In this document: one piece after another, positions 59,686-64,000 of the stretch
Numbering within the stretch: position 1 is the stretch's first letter
Layout of the letters: every line of letters starts with the position of its first letter
DNA from: Pseudonocardia parietis
Lineage (GTDB): Bacteria > Actinomycetota > Actinomycetes > Mycobacteriales > Pseudonocardiaceae
Direction: 5' to 3'
Length of the DNA stretch: 64,000 bases
NCBI RefSeq assembly: GCF_017876315.1
Contig: NZ_JAGINU010000002.1
Location: 217,543 to 281,542, forward strand
Made by a program: the position numbers and the translations under genes
The notes under the pieces: generated by a model
Database searches by the model: none
What the model was told of the DNA's origin: nothing
What the model saw: only the letters and a program-made list of their open reading frames with translations

Positions 59686-60576
59686 GTCGTTCTCCGGATA
59701 GTTCTACTTTATCGGACCGATGGATTGGAAAAAAACGGTCAGATCCGACCAGTGTCACGAACTCGCGGCGTGATACCTCGTAACCTCTTGTAGGCGCCCG
59801 CTGGACGAGCCGGCAGGCTGCGGATCCACTCGAAGTGCCCGGTCTGCGCGTTACAGACGCCGCCGCGGCGATCGCCATCTCGAACAATCACGGCCCCGAC
59901 ATTCTTGGAGGTGGGGCGGCATGGCGAGGCGACTCCTGCTCCTGCATGTTCACCCGAATGATCCAGCGTGGATGGCATCGCCCCGGAGGTGTGCGGGACA
60001 ATTTGTGTTAAGAGGTCGCATTGAACGTCGAGCCGAAATAGTGAAGGCGAACCCGATCTCCAGCGACACCCAGCTGGCGCCTGCGAGCCTCGATCGATAC
60101 CAGGCACCCCGACTACTTCTCCGCTCCGCGTCGAGAGAACCCATGACACGCTCACCGCCATCTACCAGCGCGCATCGCGCCCGCGCGAAGTCAGGAAGGT
60201 GCCCAACAGGCGTCCCGCCCAGGGCGCCTCGGCGGCACGCAGCGCTTGTCAACGGCCAGTTTGTGGTCCCCGCTGATGGCTCCCCGGCATGGAGCCGGTT
60301 GTTGACGTTCGGATCTACTTCACGTGGACGGATTGGCGTTCAAGAGGTCGTGAGGATCCGCGCGGCCGACGGAGCTGCTCGACTCCCTGCATGTGCATGA
60401 GCGCACACGGTTTGTGACTGGCAAGTTCGACAGATGGGCGTACGGTGTTCGACCGAACAGCGTAATATTCACCTTTTCGTCCCCCGCTGTAGTTGCGCCC
60501 GTAACGAACCCGCACCCACTGGTCGAGTGGCACAGCGCCTCGTGCTTGCGTCCCTCCCACGGTGAGAGGTGCCCCC
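59686..60576. other. Long stretch without a gene, lower GC
   Basis: Almost 900 bases separate the deacetylase-like gene from the glycosyltransferase operon. Parts are clearly less GC-rich than the window (for example GATTGGAAAAAAACGGTCAG at 59724-59743). No frame has convincing coding character, and no repeat or RNA gene was recognised. Its right end should hold the promoter of the envelope operon. Confidence 0.45.
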
Positions 60577-61536
60577 ATGATCGAAAGACCGCCCGATATC
60601 TCCATCGTCATACCTGCTCGGAATGAGGCCACCAACCTCCGGATTATCCTTCCCGAGCTTCCCGATGTTCATGAGGTGATTCTGGTCGACGGGCGATCGA
60701 CGGACAGCACCGTCGAAGTCGCACGGCGTCATCATCCCGGCATCAAGGTCCTGCAACAGACCCGGAGAGGTAAAGGCAACGCCCTGGTCTGCGGATTCGC
60801 TGCGGCCACCGGTGACATCGTGGTCATGTTCGATGCCGACGGCTCCGCAGACCCAGCCGAGATCCCACGATTCGTCCGAGCGTTGACCGACGGCGCGGAC
60901 TACGCTAAGGGCACGCGCTTCGCCAGGTCGGGTGCCGACACGTGCGGAAGCGACGACATCAGCCTGCTGCGCCAAGCCGGCAACGCCGGGCTCAACTCGG
61001 TGGCGAACCTGATGTTCGCCACGTCCTTCTCCGACCTCTGCTACGGCTACAACGCCTTCTGGCGCCAGATCCTGCCGCAGCTGAAGCTACCTCCCGTGCA
61101 GGTCCCCGACCTCCCAGCCGACAAGATGCTCTGGGGCGACGGCTTCGAGATCGAGACGGTGCTGAGCTGCCGGGTCGCCGCCAGGAGGCTGCGTGTCACT
61201 GAGGTCCCTAGTCTGGAGCGTCGGCGCATCAACGGCGACACCAACCTCCGTACGTTCGCGGACGGCTCGCGCGTCCTGAGGACGATCATCTCCGAACGCA
61301 TCACGGCAGGTCCCCGGAGCCGCCGGACGAGGCAGCTCCCCCTGCCTGCAGGCGTTCCAGCGAACGACACCATCGCCCCAGGCCGGCATCCAGCCGACGC
61401 CTTGCTCGGCCGCGCCGTTCAGCTGCCTCACCACGGCGCCGACCTCACGTCCGGCCCCTCCGTCGGCCTGCGGTCCCGGCGCCACTGGTCCAGACTCGCC
61501 CATCGAGACCGGGGAGTTGCGCAGGATGCTTCGTGA
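60577..61536 (+). CDS. Family 2 glycosyltransferase (dolichyl-phosphate-mannose-synthase-like)
   Basis: This 319-residue GT-A enzyme reads ISIVIPARNEATNLRIILPE at its start, EVILVDGRSTDSTVEVARRH, and the metal-binding VVMFDADGSADPAEIPRF. YAKGTRFARSGADTCGSDDI and LCYGYNAFWRQIL follow the pattern of polyprenyl-phosphate sugar transferases. No membrane helices are seen in it. The last 70 residues are hydrophilic and poorly conserved looking. ATG 60577 follows GAGAGGTG. It begins the cluster of four overlapping genes on this strand. Confidence 0.88.
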   Translation: MIERPPDISIVIPARNEATNLRIILPELPDVHEVILVDGRSTDSTVEVARRHHPGIKVLQQTRRGKGNALVCGFAAATGDIVVMFDADGSADPAEIPRFVRALTDGADYAKGTRFARSGADTCGSDDISLLRQAGNAGLNSVANLMFATSFSDLCYGYNAFWRQILPQLKLPPVQVPDLPADKMLWGDGFEIETVLSCRVAARRLRVTEVPSLERRRINGDTNLRTFADGSRVLRTIISERITAGPRSRRTRQLPLPAGVPANDTIAPGRHPADALLGRAVQLPHHGADLTSGPSVGLRSRRHWSRLAHRDRGVAQDAS

Positions 61537-62539
61537 TGAGCCGTTCGGTCGATTCTCGGCTGCGGTGCTTTCCTCCGGTGCGGGGGAGGCTTCCCCGGAT
61601 CCGTTCACACCGAGTATGTCGGCGATCATCTGTGCGTTCGACGACAACCGGTGGGACGACACGCTGGCGGCCGTGGCATCGGTGAAGGCGCAGATTCCGG
61701 CCCCCCTCGAGGTGATCCTGGTTGTCGACCACAATCCGGACCTGCGCGACCGCTTCTCCGCGGAGCTCGACGTGACCGTGGTCGACAACCTCGGCCCGCG
61801 GGGCCTCTCCGGCGGCAAGAACACCGGTATCGCGCTGGCCCAGGGTGACGTCGTCGTGTTCCTCGACGACGACGCGGTCGCCGAGCCCGGCCGGCTCGCT
61901 GCGCTCGCCCAGTCATTCACCGATCCCGACGTCCTCGGTGTCGGCGGCCTGACGCTCCCGGCGTGGGCAACCGACCGTCCACAGTGGTGGCCCGTTGAGT
62001 TCGACTGGGTCGTCGGATGCACGTTCGTCGGACGGGACCCCGGCGTCGTGCGCAACCTGCTGGGCGGCAATGCGTCGTTCCGGCGGGAGGTGTTCGACCT
62101 CGTCGGCGGGTTCCCGACGCACATCGGTCGGACCTCGGACAAGCGACGCCCCCTGGGGTGCGAGGAGACCGAGCTCTGTATCCGGGCGAGCCAACGTAGG
62201 CCGGGTGGCCGCTTCGTGTTCGAACCGCGCGCAGTGATCCACCACCGTGTTCCCCTCATTCGCGAGCGCTTCGCCTACTTCCGGGCACGGTGCTATGCCG
62301 AGGGCCTGTCCAAGGCACTCGTCTCGCAGAGTGTCGGTGTACAGGACGGATTGGCGGCCGAGCGGACGTACACGACCGTCGTTCTGCGGCGCGGTGTCGT
62401 CCGCGGCATCCGCGAGGGACTCGCCGGGCGCTTGAACGGGTTCCGGCGTGCGGGCGCGATCGTCACCGGAGTCGCCTATGCGACCGCCGGGTACGCGGTC
62501 GGCTGTGCCCGGCAGAGGTGGTGGGGGGCCGCCCCGTGA
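61526..62539 (+). CDS. Family 2 glycosyltransferase
   Basis: This 337-residue enzyme starts at ATG 61526, overlapping the previous gene by 11 bases. Motifs are SAIICAFDDNRWDDTLAAVA, EVILVVDHNPDLRDRF, GLSGGKNTGIALAQGDVVVF with LDDDA (DxD), and NASFRREVFDLVGGF with CEETELCIRA (catalytic base region). It is of the RfbN/rhamnosyl or MftF-like GT2 type; the exact sugar is unknown. Its stop overlaps the GTG of the deacetylase (GTGA). It probably extends the same surface polymer as its neighbours. Confidence 0.88.
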   Translation: MLRDEPFGRFSAAVLSSGAGEASPDPFTPSMSAIICAFDDNRWDDTLAAVASVKAQIPAPLEVILVVDHNPDLRDRFSAELDVTVVDNLGPRGLSGGKNTGIALAQGDVVVFLDDDAVAEPGRLAALAQSFTDPDVLGVGGLTLPAWATDRPQWWPVEFDWVVGCTFVGRDPGVVRNLLGGNASFRREVFDLVGGFPTHIGRTSDKRRPLGCEETELCIRASQRRPGGRFVFEPRAVIHHRVPLIRERFAYFRARCYAEGLSKALVSQSVGVQDGLAAERTYTTVVLRRGVVRGIREGLAGRLNGFRRAGAIVTGVAYATAGYAVGCARQRWWGAAP

Positions 62540-63336
62540 CCAACGTGGTCCCCATCCTGATGTACCACTCCGTCAAAGAAGATCCACCCGCGACCACGCG
62601 GAACCTCTCCGTCCGGCCAGAGCAGCTGCGCTCGCACCTGCAATTCCTGCGCGAGAACGGCTTCACCGGCCTCACGTTCGCCGACCTGTGCAACCGCGCC
62701 CGGCGCGATGCCTGCGACATGCCCGAGCGGCCGATCGTGCTGACCTTCGACGACGGGTACGCCGACGTGCACGAGGAGGCGTTGCCGCTGCTCGCCGAGC
62801 ACGGGTTCCCGGCCACCGTGTTCGTCACGACCGGATGGCTCCGGGACTCCGGGATGGAGGCCGCCGGCCGACCGCTGGATCGCATGATGGCGTGGACGCA
62901 GGTGCGGGAGTTGGCGGACGCCGGGTTGGAGGTCGCGGCACACAGCCACAGCCACCCGGAACTCGACCAACTCAGCGATCGCGCTCTGCGTGCCGAGCTG
63001 ATCCACGGCCGGTCGCTGCTCGAGGATCGGCTCGGTATCGAGGTGCCCAGTCTGGCGTACCCGTTCGGCTACTCCAGCCGCCGCGTCAGGGATGCCACAG
63101 CGGAAGCGGGCTACCAGCAGGCCGCAGCAGTGATGAACGCCGTCGCCGAGCGGGACGCCGACCCGTTCGCGGTTCCTCGGCTCACCGTGCGGCGTTCGAC
63201 ATCGCCGGCCCTGTTCCGCCGGATCGCCTCGTGCGAGGAGCTCCACCGCGTCTTTCGGATCGACCGGGCGTTGACGAACGGGTGGACCGTCGTGCGCCGG
63301 TCCCGCTCATTGATGCGCCGGGTGCGCCGTGGTTGA
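62536..63336 (+). CDS. Polysaccharide deacetylase (NodB domain)
   Basis: This 266-residue enzyme starts at GTG 62536, overlapping the previous stop. The NodB motifs are complete: PIVLTFDDGYADV with the catalytic and metal Asp, EVAAHSHSHPELDQL with the HxxxH metal pair, and SLAYPFGYSSRRVR. It removes acetyl groups from N-acetylated sugars of a polysaccharide. No signal peptide is visible, so it may act on a lipid-linked or cytoplasmic intermediate. It continues the overlapping operon with two glycosyltransferases and the following membrane protein. Confidence 0.9.
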   Translation: MTNVVPILMYHSVKEDPPATTRNLSVRPEQLRSHLQFLRENGFTGLTFADLCNRARRDACDMPERPIVLTFDDGYADVHEEALPLLAEHGFPATVFVTTGWLRDSGMEAAGRPLDRMMAWTQVRELADAGLEVAAHSHSHPELDQLSDRALRAELIHGRSLLEDRLGIEVPSLAYPFGYSSRRVRDATAEAGYQQAAAVMNAVAERDADPFAVPRLTVRRSTSPALFRRIASCEELHRVFRIDRALTNGWTVVRRSRSLMRRVRRG

Positions 63337-64000
63337 CACCGACACGCGGGCACAACCGGCCGTCCCCGTCACCCGGCCGCTGCGCCGGCGTCGACCGGCG
63401 CGGACGTGGCGCGATGCGCTCTCCGCGCTGTGCACCCCACAGATCACTCGCGTCGATCTCGCCGTAGCGCTTCTCGTTCTGTGTGGAGTCGTCGTCTGGT
63501 GGAGGTCGATCACCGATCTTCCGCTCCTGGCCATGACCGACGTCGGCCTCGCGTCCGTCCTGCCGCTCGGGGCCTGGATCGGGTTCGGCCTGGTCGGGCT
63601 GGCCTTCTCGGTGGCGCTGCGTAGCGGACGGACGGGAGCGATCGTTCTGTCGCTGATGGCGACCGTGCTGGTACTTCATGGGTTGGGCGTGGTCGCCGAG
63701 CCAGAGATGCGGTTCCACGTGGCGTGGCGCCATATCGGTATCGCCGACTACATCGTGAACCGGGGCGAGGTCGATCCGAACCTGGATGCCTACCAGAACT
63801 GGCCGGCGTTCTTCGCCGTGACCGCGTTCCTCTGGCAGGCGACCGGCGTCGGTGATCCGACAGCGGCGCTCACCTGGGCGCCCGTCGCGTACAACCTGCT
63901 GTACCTGGTGCCGCTGGTCGCCATCGGTCACCGGATGTTCCGCGACCGGACGGTCGTGTGGCTCGCCGCCTGGCTGTTTACCGTGAGCAACTGGATCGGG
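63329..64000 (+). CDS. Large polytopic membrane protein, 3' end outside window
   Basis: An open frame begins at GTG 63329, overlapping the deacetylase gene, and runs past the window edge (224 codons visible). It has a basic N-terminus and several hydrophobic helices: VDLAVALLVLCGVVVWW, LASVLPLGAWIGFGLVGLAF, AIVLSLMATVLVLHGLGVVA. An extracytoplasmic loop MRFHVAWRHIGIADYIVNRG follows. Long membrane proteins with this start occur in polysaccharide clusters as polymerases or GT-C type glycosyltransferases. Without the rest, the family is not certain. Confidence 0.75.
   Translation, partial: MVDTDTRAQPAVPVTRPLRRRRPARTWRDALSALCTPQITRVDLAVALLVLCGVVVWWRSITDLPLLAMTDVGLASVLPLGAWIGFGLVGLAFSVALRSGRTGAIVLSLMATVLVLHGLGVVAEPEMRFHVAWRHIGIADYIVNRGEVDPNLDAYQNWPAFFAVTAFLWQATGVGDPTAALTWAPVAYNLLYLVPLVAIGHRMFRDRTVVWLAAWLFTVSNWIG

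Overview
The window is very GC-rich, uses many GTG starts and GTGA/ATGA stop-start overlaps, and carries Actinomycetota gene families (NiCoT transporter, ArsR-type mercury regulator, DUF6790, Pls/PosA-like NRPS). It fits a pseudonocardial-type actinomycete; that genus-level guess is inference. Much of it reads as accessory DNA (plasmid or island): insertion sequences, Tn3 and resolvase relics, metal and sulfur genes, and at least sixteen broken genes between long intact ones. Layout. (1) 1-12,055: a persulfide and metal block. Two same-length DUF302 genes flank a nickel/cobalt transporter. A CstR-type CsoR-family repressor precedes a persulfide dioxygenase-rhodanese fusion, a rhodanese-membrane protein and a broken TauE exporter. 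Then come an intact IS3 element with ends and target duplication, an IS110 transposase, a frameshifted rhodanese, and a SHOCT protein coupled to a Tat-exported multicopper oxidase. Near-identical TACCC(C)-GGGTA palindromes precede several of these genes and suggest one regulon. (2) 12,056-17,431: ArsR and methyltransferase relics, a polysaccharide flippase, two thioredoxin-fold (TlpA) genes, and Tn3 transposase and resolvase relics. (3) 17,437-24,600: a mercury locus (merA, merB, a frameshifted membrane gene, a second disulfide oxidoreductase, divergent ArsR regulator), followed by another resolvase relic and decayed TetR/ANTAR and thioredoxin-like genes. (4) 24,709-30,792: five genes joined by 4-bp overlaps (GNAT, lipoprotein, MurJ, response regulator, histidine kinase) and a membrane protein. 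(5) 31,450-38,894: a family 2 glycosyltransferase divergent from sqdB (UDP-sulfoquinovose synthase), then an exported His-rich protein, a cysteine-synthase-fold enzyme fused by TGATG overlap to an MFS transporter, and a cell-wall hydrolase. (6) 38,907-44,783: rhodanese lipoprotein, Lnt-like acyltransferase with catalytic Cys replaced by Ser, BNR-repeat lipoprotein, a multicopper oxidase scrap, and a TetR/MFS efflux pair. (7) 44,794-51,843: an orphan histidine kinase with a decapitated response regulator, a TauD-family dioxygenase, and a 1,497-residue Pls/PosA-type NRPS-like protein with three tandem carrier domains and a degenerate, C-terminally truncated adenylation domain. This last unit is the strongest candidate for an undescribed system. 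(8) 52,698-58,618: a copA scrap, the System II cytochrome c maturation operon (ResA-CcdA-ResB-CcsB), and a second, decayed DUF302/SHOCT/multicopper-oxidase module. (9) 58,768-64,000: an envelope polysaccharide cluster (two deacetylases, two glycosyltransferases, one large membrane protein running off the end). Genes work together in several visible units: persulfide detoxification, organomercury detoxification, thiol-redox and cytochrome maturation, envelope assembly, and the NRPS-like/dioxygenase pair. No tRNA, rRNA, CRISPR array or replication origin was recognised.
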